Shown here piece after piece: positions 52,498 to 63,853 of a DNA stretch of 64,000 nucleotides. The DNA is from Bin87 sp965115825 (GTDB lineage Bacteria; Chloroflexota; Dehalococcoidia; Lucifugimonadales; UBA3495), in assembly GCA_965115825.1 (NCBI GenBank), contig OZ220464.1, positions 2,976,001 to 3,040,000 of the forward strand, given 5' to 3'. Below the pieces are notes generated by a model. It did no database searches and had not been told where the DNA came from. It saw nothing but the letters and a program-made list of their open reading frames with translations. A program made the position numbers and the translations under genes. Positions within the stretch are counted from its first letter, which is position 1, and each line of letters starts with the position of its first letter.

Positions 52498-53748
52498 TTA
52501 TTGGATGCTGGCGGGAGGCTGTACCTGTTCCATAAGGTCGTTGTCCCATTCGCCTTCGGCGACTAGGATGGCCTTGGCGTCGTAGGCAAAGGCTTCAATG
52601 AGGTTGTGGGAGAGGTACACATAGGTTCCGGGCTGCCGGATGGCGTGGATGGAGGCCCCGGCGGATCCCGCGGCGATGGCCCAGGTTTCCAGGTCAACTT
52701 GCGGAGGGTTGTTGAAGCCGCCACGCTCCCACACGTAATCGCCGTGTCCGCCGATGAGGTGGGGGTATGATTGGCGGTTGGCCTGGGCGTGGACAATCAG
52801 GACGTTTTCGCCGACGTTGGCGGTGAGCTGGCCGTCGCCCTGCAAGGCTCCGGCGACCCCGTTGAAAACGATGTGGGTCGGCTTCAGGGTTTTCATGGCC
52901 TCGAGGTCATCCACCATAGAGTCGCCAGGGTTGTCGTAGCGTTTGAAGTTCCCGTTCTCATCGCGGGGGAGGTAGTAGTCCTGCTCGCCGATGTAGTAGG
53001 CGCGGTCGTAGCGGACGGGATTGCCGGCCGGGTCTTTGAGGCCGTCTTTGGGCAGCACCATAATGGCGCCGTTCATGCCGTGGGTTACATGCCAGGGAAC
53101 CATCGTGCCGCCGGGCGCGCAGTGATAGACGAACACGCCCGGTTTGACGGCGCGGAAGCGGAGGACAACTTCCTGGCCCGGCGCGACTTCGGTAAGAGAG
53201 CCGCCGCCCAGCGCGCCGATGGAGGCATGGAAGTCAATGTTGTGCAGCTGCGTGTTGCTGGCGGGGTTCACCAGGGTAAGCTCTACGTAGTCGCCTTCGT
53301 GCACCACGACGATGGGGCCGGGGACGGAGCCGTTGAAGGTGAAGGCCCAGATGAATGCGCCGGGGGCAATCTCAATCTCCTTTTCCTCAACTACCATACG
53401 GATTTCAACCACCCGGGGCTCGCCGGTGTTGACCTGATCGTGGCTGGGGAGGAAAGGCGGATCGACCAGTTCCTGCGTTACCCGTTCCAGGCCGCTGACA
53501 TCCTCCGGCTCCCAAGTGGTAGGGCCTTGCCAGTAGATGGAGGATTGAGCGGCGACCGCCTCGCCGGCATCGTCGGCGGGGACGGCTTCGGGGCTGGACA
53601 AAGCGGTAGGTAGCGAAAACTGCGGAGTTGCGGTAGCCGGCGCGTCTCTACCCTGACAGGCGAGGCCGCCGGATAGCAAGGCTACGGCGGCTATGGCGAC
53701 CAATGCCGCCAGCCACGCTTTGGGGATAGTAAGGTTCCGATGGGCCAT
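52498..53748 (-). CDS. nirK: Copper-containing nitrite reductase (NirK type)
   Basis: 416 residues with a lipoprotein leader (lipobox SGGLAC). Two cupredoxin domains are present. The type 1 copper ligands appear as LHNIDFH and HCAPGGTMVPWHVTHGMNG (Cys, His, Met), and type 2 site residues include the Asp/His in NIDFHAS and His in YPHLIGGHGDYVW. VFNGVAGALQGD is a typical NirK segment. The enzyme reduces nitrite to nitric oxide outside the membrane. No other denitrification genes are in the window. GGAGGA precedes the ATG. Confidence 0.85.
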   Translation of the reverse strand: MAHRNLTIPKAWLAALVAIAAVALLSGGLACQGRDAPATATPQFSLPTALSSPEAVPADDAGEAVAAQSSIYWQGPTTWEPEDVSGLERVTQELVDPPFLPSHDQVNTGEPRVVEIRMVVEEKEIEIAPGAFIWAFTFNGSVPGPIVVVHEGDYVELTLVNPASNTQLHNIDFHASIGALGGGSLTEVAPGQEVVLRFRAVKPGVFVYHCAPGGTMVPWHVTHGMNGAIMVLPKDGLKDPAGNPVRYDRAYYIGEQDYYLPRDENGNFKRYDNPGDSMVDDLEAMKTLKPTHIVFNGVAGALQGDGQLTANVGENVLIVHAQANRQSYPHLIGGHGDYVWERGGFNNPPQVDLETWAIAAGSAGASIHAIRQPGTYVYLSHNLIEAFAYDAKAILVAEGEWDNDLMEQVQPPASIQ

Positions 53749-53851
53749 AGTCTCCTCCTTGACGGACGCCGGGCTGCAGTATAGATGCCCGGTATCTTGG
53801 CAACACCATCATATCACCTGTCGCTTGATTTGCTCCCGCCTGCCGGTAGTT

Positions 53852-53881
53852 TCCCTCTCCCTCAAAAGCGAGGGAGAGGGA
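53852..53881. terminator. Hairpin downstream of the large secreted protein
   Basis: TCCCTCTCCCTC at 53852-53863 pairs perfectly with 53870-53881 around AAAAGC, a 12-bp stem. It lies just past the stop of the minus-strand gene at 53897. There is no T-tract. Purine/pyrimidine-strand palindromes of this type occur as dispersed intergenic repeats. Confidence 0.55.
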
Positions 53882-53896
53882 GTGCTTCCCGCCCGC

Positions 53897-56119
53897 TTAC
53901 CACACCATCAGGTTCCAGCAGTTGCCGCGAGCGCACTTAAGACTGCGGAGCTTGCCCCCCAGGCCTGCATCAACGTCGTGGGTTACCATGACCCAGTAGG
54001 GTTCGCCGGGTACCAGCGTCTCCAAGGTGTTGAAGCCGGCGAACTGGGGGTGGCTATCATAGAAGAGCCAGTCCCTGCTGATGCGGTCGAAGTGGAAGAC
54101 GGCCATCAGGCTCTCGCCCAGTGGAGCGAGGGCTTCGGAGACTGGAGCTTCGGACACTGAGGCTTCGGGGATGAACGGAGTCAGCTCGAAACCCTCAACG
54201 TTGCCGGAGGCGCGGGTTTCGCCGTCTTCCACGCAGATGAGGTTGTCGTTGCCGGGTTTGAAAGTCGGTACGCTGACCTCAAAGGAGATGGCTACCCGGT
54301 CGTCGCTGCCGACGGTGGCCATGCCGGCCTCGGTTCCGGCTGGGATGACGCCCTGCTTGCAGAGGTGGCGGGCGATAACCTTGTCGCTGGACGCCTTGTT
54401 GCTGTTGGCGACGGTGTAGGTCATCTCGGTTTCGTTGAGCGTGTATTCGAAGCAGAACTCGTTGCCGGCGCCCATTTCCGTTTTCCTGCTGTCGCAGTTC
54501 AGAGTGTTCCACCACACGGCTACGGCGAACTCAGCGGCTTTGCGCTGGGCGACGTAGGCGACAGCGGAAACGCCGTTGTTGAAGCCGGAACCGTTGACGG
54601 TCAGCATATCGCGGCGGTTGCCCTTCGTGGCGGAGAGGGAGATTTTGGCGAGGGTGCTGAGGTACACGCCTTGCCGTTTCTGGATGGAACCGGCGGCGGC
54701 GCTGCGCTCCATGCCGCCGGTCATGAGCCGCTCGATGCGGCCGGGGAGGACATCGTCAAAGGCGACAGTGTGGGTTCCCGCTTCGGAGGGGTTCTTGATG
54801 CCGGAGCTGCCCAGGATGACCATGGTCAAGTCCTGGCCCTGCTCAAGCCTGTTGGGGCCGGCGCATTCGTCCGAATCTCTAGTGCACATATCGGGGATGC
54901 GCACCGTAATGCTCACATCGTCCCTGTCGTCGTCAAAGTAATCGTCAGTGTCAATCTCCGGGGCTTCTGTGGCGTACACCGGCGCCCCGCTGCCCGTGGC
55001 CACGCTGGCCGGAGAGTTGGCGACGAAGTAGATTGAGCTGGCCGGGATGGAATCGGGAACCTGGAAATCGTCTTCCAAAAACAGCACGACTCGGGTGCCT
55101 ACCGGTCGGGTGCCTACCGGCAAAGGAACGGGCAGGCTGTTCAACTTCACCGTGAGCTTGGGTGCGGCGCCGGACGCAGTGCTGTCCGACGCAATCGTGC
55201 CGGTGAAATTGGCAGCGCCGAGGTTCGGCGCCTCGCCGGCGTTGAGGTTGAGCTGGATGTCAACCGTCGACGCCCAGCCGGTGCCGACGGCATTGTTGGC
55301 TGCCACTGTGAACCGCAGCCACAGGTTATAGGCAACATAAGCGGCGTCGATCTCAACCGTCGCATCTTCGATTTTATTTGGGCTAGGGTTGTCCCAGGCG
55401 TCATCGGAAAAGGCATCTATCCGGACGGGGTTGGCGCTGACGGAGTATCCTGTTCCGACTCTGATTGTCTCGAACTTGTAGCTCGTAATGGGGCTTCCCC
55501 CATTATCCCCCGACGGATTCCAGCTAACTGCAATGGATGCCAGGTCATTGCTGGAACCGGGGCGGTCTGCTGCTTTCATGTAGTTGAGTTGCTTCGCCGC
55601 GAGATTCCGGACTGGGCCGGGCGCCGATGGGGCCGGGGTTCCGGTTGCGGAAGCGCTCCACGGGCCGAAGGTGCTGGCGCAGGTTAGGCGCACCTGCACT
55701 TCGTAGGCTCGACCGTTAGTGAGGCCGGCAATCTGCGCGGCGCCGGAGAGGTTGCGCTGGTTGACGGTAATCGTGCCGGTGAAGGTCGTGAAGGTTCCGG
55801 AAGTTCCCTGCCGGTACTGAATGTCAAAGCCGGTGTACTCCGGGCTGCCGTTGGTGGCTGCGGCGGATTGGCCATCTGCCGCAGCGGGGAGCATTACGGC
55901 CAGGGCCCTGTTTTTGGCCGTCAGGGTAGGGACAGCCGGCGCATTAGTGGGGGTGATCCGGAAGCCGGTTCCGCCCTCAGCGCAGGCGCCTCCCTGCGCG
56001 TTGGCGTCGCCGGGGTTGGTGATGGCGAAGAAGCCGAAGAGGGTCAGGGCGCTGACGACGGCGAGAGCCGTTATGACCAAGGGCGCTGACCACTTGAGTT
56101 TTTGTAGTTTGGCTTTCAT
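53897..56119 (-). CDS. Large secreted protein with FN3-like domains
   Basis: 740 residues. The signal peptide PLVITALAVVSALTLFGFFA is cleaved near ANAQ. Next come an FN3-like domain (FDIQYRQGTSGTF, YEVQVRLTC) and a second one (APGPVRNLAAKQL, IAVSWNPSGDNGG). A central region follows with LSATKGNRRDMLTVNGSGFNNG (IPT/TIG-like) and further beta sandwiches. The C-terminal unit AVFHFDRISRDWLFYDSHP with PGEPYWVMVTHDV is a repeat often seen at the end of Chloroflexota surface proteins. It is probably a cell-surface or secreted adhesin. Its promoter region carries phased direct repeats. Confidence 0.75.
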   Translation of the reverse strand: MKAKLQKLKWSAPLVITALAVVSALTLFGFFAITNPGDANAQGGACAEGGTGFRITPTNAPAVPTLTAKNRALAVMLPAAADGQSAAATNGSPEYTGFDIQYRQGTSGTFTTFTGTITVNQRNLSGAAQIAGLTNGRAYEVQVRLTCASTFGPWSASATGTPAPSAPGPVRNLAAKQLNYMKAADRPGSSNDLASIAVSWNPSGDNGGSPITSYKFETIRVGTGYSVSANPVRIDAFSDDAWDNPSPNKIEDATVEIDAAYVAYNLWLRFTVAANNAVGTGWASTVDIQLNLNAGEAPNLGAANFTGTIASDSTASGAAPKLTVKLNSLPVPLPVGTRPVGTRVVLFLEDDFQVPDSIPASSIYFVANSPASVATGSGAPVYATEAPEIDTDDYFDDDRDDVSITVRIPDMCTRDSDECAGPNRLEQGQDLTMVILGSSGIKNPSEAGTHTVAFDDVLPGRIERLMTGGMERSAAAGSIQKRQGVYLSTLAKISLSATKGNRRDMLTVNGSGFNNGVSAVAYVAQRKAAEFAVAVWWNTLNCDSRKTEMGAGNEFCFEYTLNETEMTYTVANSNKASSDKVIARHLCKQGVIPAGTEAGMATVGSDDRVAISFEVSVPTFKPGNDNLICVEDGETRASGNVEGFELTPFIPEASVSEAPVSEALAPLGESLMAVFHFDRISRDWLFYDSHPQFAGFNTLETLVPGEPYWVMVTHDVDAGLGGKLRSLKCARGNCWNLMVW

Positions 56120-56210
56120 TAGACAGAACCTCCTCAGGGGCGGGAATTTGACTTTGCCCTTGGGTTCCCATCAGCGCGGGAAAGGGCAATCTGTCCGTAG
56201 TCTAGCCTCC

Positions 56211-56252
56211 GAAGTATTACGGGAGTATTACGAAGTATTACCAGAGCATTAC
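56211..56252. promoter_or_regulatory. Four helically phased direct repeats upstream of the secreted FN3 gene
   Basis: AGTATTAC occurs at 56213, 56224 and 56234, and AGCATTAC at 56245, with steps of 11, 10 and 11 bases. One-turn spacing of direct repeats suits cooperative binding of an OmpR/PhoB-type response regulator on one DNA face. They lie 94-133 bases before the minus-strand start codon at 56119. Confidence 0.55.
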
Positions 56253-56421
56253 GGGGACGGGTCAATTTTGGCGAAATTTCGGTTTCAGCCCGATTCCGGG
56301 GCAAATTTCAGAGATCCGGCTGGCGCCATGCCGTCTGATTTGAGAGATGTTGCGAGAAACCGCGCCGCCCCGCCAACCGTTGACAGTTTCGCCGCAATAT
56401 CCCTATCCTAAATTAGGGCGC

Positions 56422-56497
56422 GTCCCAGTAGCTCAGCGGATAGAGCGGCTGCCTTCTAAGCAGCTGGCCGCAGGTTCGAATCCTGCCTGGGACGCCA
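56422..56497 (+). tRNA. tRNA-Arg (TCT)
   Basis: The acceptor GTCCCAG pairs with CTGGGAC, the D-arm is GCTCAGCGGATAGAGC, and the anticodon stem GCTGC/GCAGC encloses CTTCTAA with anticodon TCT. The T-arm is GCAGGTTCGAATCCTGC, and the discriminator G is followed by encoded CCA at 56495-56497. Confidence 0.95.
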
Positions 56498-56549
56498 TTA
56501 CTATGCCCCGAACCATATCCCTACACTTTACGACTTTGGAGCGGCAACG

Positions 56550-57572
56550 ATGAAATTCGGCATCATGGCAATGCCCCAACACCCCTCCGGCGACTCCGCC
56601 ACTCAGCGCTTCCACGAAACCGTGGCCCTCACCCGTCTGGCCCGCGACGCCGGCTTCAGTTCCATCGCCTGCGGTCAGCACTTCCTATCTCCCCCTTACC
56701 AGAACCTTCAGAGCATCCCCCTGCTGGCCCGCCTGGCCGCCGATTCCGGGGATATGCAGCTGGTGCTGTCCATCCTGCTGCTGCCCCTCTACTCTCCGGC
56801 CGACGTCGCGGAGACCATCGCCACGCTGGACGTTATCAGCGAGGGCCGGGTTGTCCTCGGAGTGGGCCTCGGCTACCGGGATATTGAATATCAGGCGTTC
56901 AACGTGGAGCGACGCCATCGGGTCGGCCGCTTCCTGGAGTCGCTGGAGCTGGTGCGGCGGCTGTGGACGGAGGATGAGGTTACTTTCCACGGCCGGCATT
57001 TCAACCTGGACAACGCCTCCTGCGCCATCCGCCCTGTGCAGCAGCCGCACCCGCCCATCTGGGTAGCCGCCAACTTTGACACCGTGGTGCGCCGGGCCGG
57101 CGAGCTTGGCCTGCCCTGGTTCGTCAATCCCCACGCCACGCTGGAGACCCTGGAACGCCAGACCGCCATTTACCGCGAGGGCCTGGCCGCCGGTGGCCAC
57201 GAACCTCCCGCCGAAGTTCCCATCATCAAGGAGATGCACGTGGCATCCACCCACGAAGAAGCCATACGCAACGCCCAGCCCTACATGGAAGCCAAGTACC
57301 AGGCCTACGCCGACTGGGGTCAGGACAAAGCGCTTCCCGGCGAGGAGGACTTTCGCACTCCCTTTGAGGAACTGGCCCGCGACCGTTTCATCCTGGGCAG
57401 CGGCGAAGAAGTCATCCAGCAGATTGAAGACCATCACCGCCGCGTCGGCGCCAACCACTTCACGTTCCGCATCTGGTATCCCGGCATGGACGTCCGCACC
57501 GCAATGCGCGTAGTCGAGCAGATGGGCGACAACGTAATCCCCTACTTCAACAGCCGCTACGGAAACGACTAA
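56550..57572 (+). CDS. LLM-class flavin-dependent oxidoreductase
   Basis: 340 residues. It is a luciferase-like TIM barrel: MKFGIMAMPQH at the start, LARDAGFSSIACGQHFLSPP, LLARLAADSGDMQLVLSILL, VISEGRVVLGVGLGYRDIEY near residue 100 and FHGRHFNLDNA. It binds FMN or F420 and oxidises or cleaves an unknown organic substrate. Such genes are strongly expanded in some Chloroflexota. GGAG lies before the ATG. It follows tRNA-Arg and ends 222 bases before yvcK. Confidence 0.9.
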   Translation: MKFGIMAMPQHPSGDSATQRFHETVALTRLARDAGFSSIACGQHFLSPPYQNLQSIPLLARLAADSGDMQLVLSILLLPLYSPADVAETIATLDVISEGRVVLGVGLGYRDIEYQAFNVERRHRVGRFLESLELVRRLWTEDEVTFHGRHFNLDNASCAIRPVQQPHPPIWVAANFDTVVRRAGELGLPWFVNPHATLETLERQTAIYREGLAAGGHEPPAEVPIIKEMHVASTHEEAIRNAQPYMEAKYQAYADWGQDKALPGEEDFRTPFEELARDRFILGSGEEVIQQIEDHHRRVGANHFTFRIWYPGMDVRTAMRVVEQMGDNVIPYFNSRYGND

Positions 57573-57794
57573 CCTTCTCCGTCGCCCCTCATACGCCACT
57601 GCGGAGTCAACCTCCACCCTAGGGCCCAATCCCCACTTTGACAACTGCCGCATTCCGGCGAAATCGGCTATCCGCTCTGCCGACCGCTGCCAACCCCGTA
57701 AGATCAAAATCGCAACCTTCCCATATATGGTAAAATGCCGCCCGCCGCGCGGCTGAACCACCCTGCGCGGAAGCAAACCCGGACCCGCCTGAGC

Positions 57795-58937
57795 ATGAGC
57801 AAGAAGAACATCGTCGTAGTTGGCGGCGGCGCTGGCAACCACACCACCCTGAGCGGCCTCCGCGCCCGCGATTGCAACCTTACCGCCGTCGTCGCCATGA
57901 CCGACAGCGGCGGCAGCAGCGGACGCCTCCGCGAAGAGCTGGGACACTTGCCCCCCGGCGACTTGCGTCGCTGCCTCATGGCCCTCGCCGACAACGACGA
58001 AGCCGCCAACCTCATGCGCCGCCTCTTCGACTACCGCTTCGCCACCGGCGACGGTCTCAACGGACACAACTTCGGCAACCTCCTCCTTGCCGCCCTCACC
58101 GAAGTAACCGGCGATACCATTACCGCCATCGAGCAGGCCTCACGCATCCTCGGCATCAAAGGCGCCGTCCTCCCGGTTACCCTTACCAAATCCGCCCTCT
58201 GCGCCCGCCTCGTTGACGGCTCCCGGCTCGTCGGCGAGTCAACCATCGACCTCCGCAGCGAAAGGCTCGACGTAGCCATCGACTACATCTATCTTGACCC
58301 CAAAGCCTACGCCTATCCCCCGGCTCTGGATGCCATCGCCCGCGCCGACGCCATTGTCCTCGGCCCCGGCGACATATACACCAGCGTACTCCCCAACCTC
58401 CTGGTGGAAGACGTGGCCGAGGCTATTACTGCATCCCCTGCCGTCAAAATCCACGTCTGCAACCTGATGACCAAGCCCAACGAAAGCGCCGGGTTCCGCA
58501 CCTCCAACTTTCTCGCCCTGTTGACCGAATACCTAGGAACGCGCCAGCCCCTGGACTTTCTGCTCGTTAATAACGCACCCGTCCCGCCGCGCCTCCTGGC
58601 TCGCTATGCCGCCGACGGCCAGCATCCTGTTGTTCTGGACGAGGCGGAATCCCTCACCATGGCCGGCCGCATCGTCCGGCGTCCGCTGCTCGCCCCCGGC
58701 GTTTTCGTTCGCCACGACCCAACGGCTCTCTCCGACGCCATCATGGAAATTGCCGCCGGGCAGCCGGCGGCCCGAGCCGATGCCCACATCGTTTCGCCCC
58801 TGGTGCTGGACTGCGACGACTTTACCCCTCCATTGATGTCTGCGGTCCAGTACGAGGCCTTCACCCGTTCCATCGCTGACTCCACCGACGCCGGGGTTAC
58901 TCTAACCGTGCGCAGCTCCGACCCGGACGACGGCTAG
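57795..58937 (+). CDS. yvcK: YvcK/CofD-like protein (UPF0052)
   Basis: 380 residues from ATG 57795; the frame opens at 57735 without a good start. The signature is IVVVGGGAGNHTTLSGLRA, MTDSGGSSGRLREELGHLPP, GDLRRCLMALAD, GHNFGNLLLAALTEV and ADAIVLGPGDIYTSVLPNLL. YvcK binds UDP-sugar and coordinates carbon flux and cell-wall precursor synthesis. It is 12 bases upstream of glmS, which fits a role in amino-sugar supply. Confidence 0.92.
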   Translation: MSKKNIVVVGGGAGNHTTLSGLRARDCNLTAVVAMTDSGGSSGRLREELGHLPPGDLRRCLMALADNDEAANLMRRLFDYRFATGDGLNGHNFGNLLLAALTEVTGDTITAIEQASRILGIKGAVLPVTLTKSALCARLVDGSRLVGESTIDLRSERLDVAIDYIYLDPKAYAYPPALDAIARADAIVLGPGDIYTSVLPNLLVEDVAEAITASPAVKIHVCNLMTKPNESAGFRTSNFLALLTEYLGTRQPLDFLLVNNAPVPPRLLARYAADGQHPVVLDEAESLTMAGRIVRRPLLAPGVFVRHDPTALSDAIMEIAAGQPAARADAHIVSPLVLDCDDFTPPLMSAVQYEAFTRSIADSTDAGVTLTVRSSDPDDG

Positions 58938-58949
58938 GCCGGACGCCTC

Positions 58950-60818
<1,869 letters not shown>

Positions 60819-60965
60819 CGACGATGGCTAGCCCCCTGTATCCACCGGGGCGCAAATGGCGAAAACCGGGCCTCAATATCAGTGTACATAATTGACGATT
60901 GTCATTAACATATCCCCGCTGCACTTACCACTGTAGCCCGATACGCTAACCGGAGGAGAACCGGG

Positions 60966-62264
60966 TTGATTGACTTCATTGAGTATCCCGCTGTTGACGC
61001 CGACCGCTACCTCGATTTGTTGCCGCCCCACATCGCTGGCCAGCTGGCCGGCGCCGCCGCCTGTTTCCGCGACTGTAGCGTAATCCACATCAACAGTACT
61101 GCCTACGGCGGCGGCGTCGCTGAAATCATGCACTCTCTGGTGCCTTTGAGCAATGCCTTGGGCATCAGCGCCCGCCGGGTGGTCATCACCCCCAACGATT
61201 CCCGCTTTTTCGACGTTACCAAACGCATTCACAATATGTTGCAGGGCGCCCCCGGCGAGCTCTCCGATAACGAGTTGGCCATCTACTTCGGTTGCCTGGA
61301 TGACATAGCCGACGAGATTCACCGGCTCGACTTGACCGCCGACGTCTGGTTTCTGCACGACCCACAGCTGCTGCCCTTGGGCCGTCTCCTCAGCCGCCGC
61401 GCCGCCGCTACCCGCCTGTGGGTGGTGCATATTGACCTGACGCGGCCTAACGAGTGGTTGCTTGAACGGCTGCTCCCCCTTACCCAGGCTTACGACACGG
61501 TGATTTGCTCCCTGAATGACTACGAACCCCGGCGGCTACCCGGCGGCGTCGGCCTGTACGTTGCCCCGCCGGCGATTGACCCACTGGCGCCCAAAAACTG
61601 CGCTATGCCGCCGGAGCGCGCCGCCGCTATTGTCAGCGCCTTGGGCATTGACGCCGCCCGCCCGTTGATTACCCAGGTGTCGCGGTTTGACGCTTGGAAA
61701 GACCCTTGGGGCGTCATCGACGCTTACCGTCTGGCCCGCCAATCGCATCCTGGCTTGCAGCTGGCACTGCTCGGCTTGAGCCAGGCCAATGACGACCCGG
61801 AAGGCGAAAAGGTGCTGCATTCGGTGCGCGACTACTCCCAGAACGACCCCGACATCCACCTGTTCTTCTCACCGCAAGGTTTGCCTGCGGCCAACGATGA
61901 AATCGTCAACGCCCTGCAAACTCACTCCCTGGTAGTGCTGCAAAAGTCCACGCGCGAGGGTTTCGGCCTCACCGTTGCTGAAGCCATGTGGAAGGGAAAG
62001 GCCGTCATCGGCGGCAACGTCGGCGGCATCCGCCTGCAAATAACCGATGGCGAATCAGGCTACCTGGTCGACTCCGCCGAGGAAGCCGGCTGCCGACTGG
62101 CCCAGCTGCTTTCCAGCGCCGACTTGCGCGCCGTCATTGGGCAAAACGCCCGAGAGCGCGTGCGCCAGCATTTCCTGCTGCCGCGCCTGCTCAACGACTA
62201 CCTCCAGGCCGCCGGAGAGGCCCGCGTCCGTTCCGCTCCCGTCCCGGTGGCGGCGGACGACTGA
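60966..62264 (+). CDS. treT: TreT-like trehalose glycosyltransferring synthase (GT4)
   Basis: 432 residues from TTG 60966, with GGAGGAG just upstream. HINSTAYGGGVAEIMHSLVP near residue 41 and VTKRIHNMLQGA are characteristic of TreT, which joins NDP-glucose and glucose to trehalose. The GT4 nucleotide-binding part has LITQVSRFDAWKDPWGVIDA and the EX7E-type motif REGFGLTVAEAMWKGKAVIG. Trehalose protects against osmotic stress. The next gene follows after 22 bases. Confidence 0.85.
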   Translation: MIDFIEYPAVDADRYLDLLPPHIAGQLAGAAACFRDCSVIHINSTAYGGGVAEIMHSLVPLSNALGISARRVVITPNDSRFFDVTKRIHNMLQGAPGELSDNELAIYFGCLDDIADEIHRLDLTADVWFLHDPQLLPLGRLLSRRAAATRLWVVHIDLTRPNEWLLERLLPLTQAYDTVICSLNDYEPRRLPGGVGLYVAPPAIDPLAPKNCAMPPERAAAIVSALGIDAARPLITQVSRFDAWKDPWGVIDAYRLARQSHPGLQLALLGLSQANDDPEGEKVLHSVRDYSQNDPDIHLFFSPQGLPAANDEIVNALQTHSLVVLQKSTREGFGLTVAEAMWKGKAVIGGNVGGIRLQITDGESGYLVDSAEEAGCRLAQLLSSADLRAVIGQNARERVRQHFLLPRLLNDYLQAAGEARVRSAPVPVAADD

Positions 62265-62286
62265 CCCGCCGCGGTGGTAGCAGCTC

Positions 62287-63402
62287 ATGCCGCGCACTAC
62301 CATACTGGTCATGATTGACGGGCTGGACCCGGAATACCTCGACGCTTGCCCAACGCCCAACCTGCGCCGATTCGCCGAAGCCGGATTCCACGTCTCCGGC
62401 AGTGGCATGATGCCCAGCGTAACCAACGTCAACAACACCTCCATGGCCACCGGACACTACCCCGCTCTGCACGGCATCGTATCCAACTACTGGCTCGACC
62501 GGCGGGCCGGCATCGAGCAGTACGTTGAATCCGGCGAATTCATCCGCTCCGATACCATCTTTGACCAATGCCGGCGCAACGGCGGCCGGGCGCTCCTGGC
62601 GGCCTCCAAGGACAAGCTGCGCCGCCTCCTCGGCGCCGGAACCGACCTTGCCTTTTCTTCCGAGCAGCCTACCCCGGCGGCAGTCGCCGCCGCCGGCGAA
62701 CCGCCCCCGGTGTACTCCTTGGAAGTGAACGGCTGGACTATCGACGCCGCCCGCGATGCCTTGCTCCGGGAGACTTACGACCTCGCCTTTATCGCCACCA
62801 CCGACTACGCCATGCACGCCTACGGGCCTCATCACCCCGAATCGGCCCGCCACCTCGCCATCCTGGACAACTCCCTCGGTCGTCTGTTCAACGACATTCC
62901 CGACGCCCAGTTGCTGATTACCGCCGACCACGGAATGTCCGACAAGCGTCGGATGCTCCACCTTCCCGCCGTTCTGGCCCAACACGGCATCGCCGCCCAA
63001 GCCATCCCTGTCATCAAAGACCGGTACGTAGTGCACCACTCCAATCTGGGCGGCTGCATCTACCTGCATCTGGACGACCCGGCGGCAACCGCCGACGCCG
63101 TCGCCGCGCTGAACCAAACCGATGGCGTTGAGGAAGCCCTGCCCCGCGATGTCGCGGCGGCCCGGTTCTCCTTAATGCCGGAGCGCCTCGGCGACATTAT
63201 CGTAACCGGTGCTGCGGACGTAGTCTTTGGCGACCCGGCGGAAGTTACGCTCCCGCCCGGCCTGCGATCCCACGGCTCTCGGCACGAAACCGCAGTTCCC
63301 ATCATCGGCTGCGGCGGCGATTTCGGCGGCTTTGAGTTCCGCGAAAACCGCGACCTGGGACGCTATGTCAGCCAGCGCGTGCTTGGCGGTTCCGGCTACT
63401 AG
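62287..63402 (+). CDS. Phosphonoacetate hydrolase-like alkaline phosphatase superfamily enzyme
   Basis: 371 residues. Metal and nucleophile positions fit the nucleotide pyrophosphatase/phosphonoacetate hydrolase branch: VMIDGLDPEYLDA (Asp), PSVTNVNNTSMATGHYPALH (nucleophile Thr or Ser), TTDYAMHAYG (Asp, His) and TADHGMSDK (Asp, His). Phosphonoacetate hydrolase splits the C-P bond of phosphonoacetate; other members hydrolyse phosphodiesters, so the substrate is not certain. It follows treT closely, last in the yvcK-glmS-treT run. Confidence 0.75.
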   Translation: MPRTTILVMIDGLDPEYLDACPTPNLRRFAEAGFHVSGSGMMPSVTNVNNTSMATGHYPALHGIVSNYWLDRRAGIEQYVESGEFIRSDTIFDQCRRNGGRALLAASKDKLRRLLGAGTDLAFSSEQPTPAAVAAAGEPPPVYSLEVNGWTIDAARDALLRETYDLAFIATTDYAMHAYGPHHPESARHLAILDNSLGRLFNDIPDAQLLITADHGMSDKRRMLHLPAVLAQHGIAAQAIPVIKDRYVVHHSNLGGCIYLHLDDPAATADAVAALNQTDGVEEALPRDVAAARFSLMPERLGDIIVTGAADVVFGDPAEVTLPPGLRSHGSRHETAVPIIGCGGDFGGFEFRENRDLGRYVSQRVLGGSGY

Positions 63403-63640
63403 AGGCGATTTCGCTACTCGGATTCCAGCGCGCCGGTATGCGGAAACGGCAAATTCGGTGACGGATTACGTAATCCAGCACCCAGCTCAAAAACGGACTT
63501 TTCCGGGTAGCTGATGCTGTTCCATAGCGCTGGCTGCCACGGATTTCCGGGTACCCCGTTTCCCGTTTCCTGGCACTGTCGCCGTCATCAATCGGCTTAA
63601 CCGCATTAACATTGCCGTTTACCTCTTTCACAATGGGATT

Positions 63641-63677
63641 ACGCCCCGGAAGGCCTGTTACAGGCCTTCCGGGGCGT
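63641..63677. terminator. Perfect 17-bp hairpin
   Basis: ACGCCCCGGAAGGCCTG (63641-63657) pairs perfectly with 63661-63677 around TTA. It has no T-tract but is among the most stable hairpins in the window. It lies 239 bases past the hydrolase stop and may end the yvcK-glmS-treT run, or be a dispersed repeat. Confidence 0.6.
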
Positions 63678-63824
63678 CTGTGGCGTGATCGGCGTCGAGA
63701 TGCCAAAGGTCCGGTCTGCAGCCTGCCTTAAAACCGTTGCCGGGCACATTCTGGAAAGGCTGCAGAACTTTGCCATAGTTTGCCGGTTCCTGACTGGGAA
63801 ACGTCATTTTCAAGCCGGTTCCGG

Positions 63825-63853
63825 TTGAGTTCCCAAGCTCAGGCAGGTATAAT
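63825..63853 (+). promoter_or_regulatory. Near-consensus sigma-70 promoter
   Basis: TTGAGT at 63825-63830 and TATAAT at 63848-63853 are separated by exactly 17 bases. Transcription would start near 63860 and run off the end of the window. Confidence 0.65.

Noticed and set aside
58938..58949. glmS ribozyme ahead of glmS
   Set aside because: Only 12 bases separate yvcK and glmS, too few for the ribozyme.
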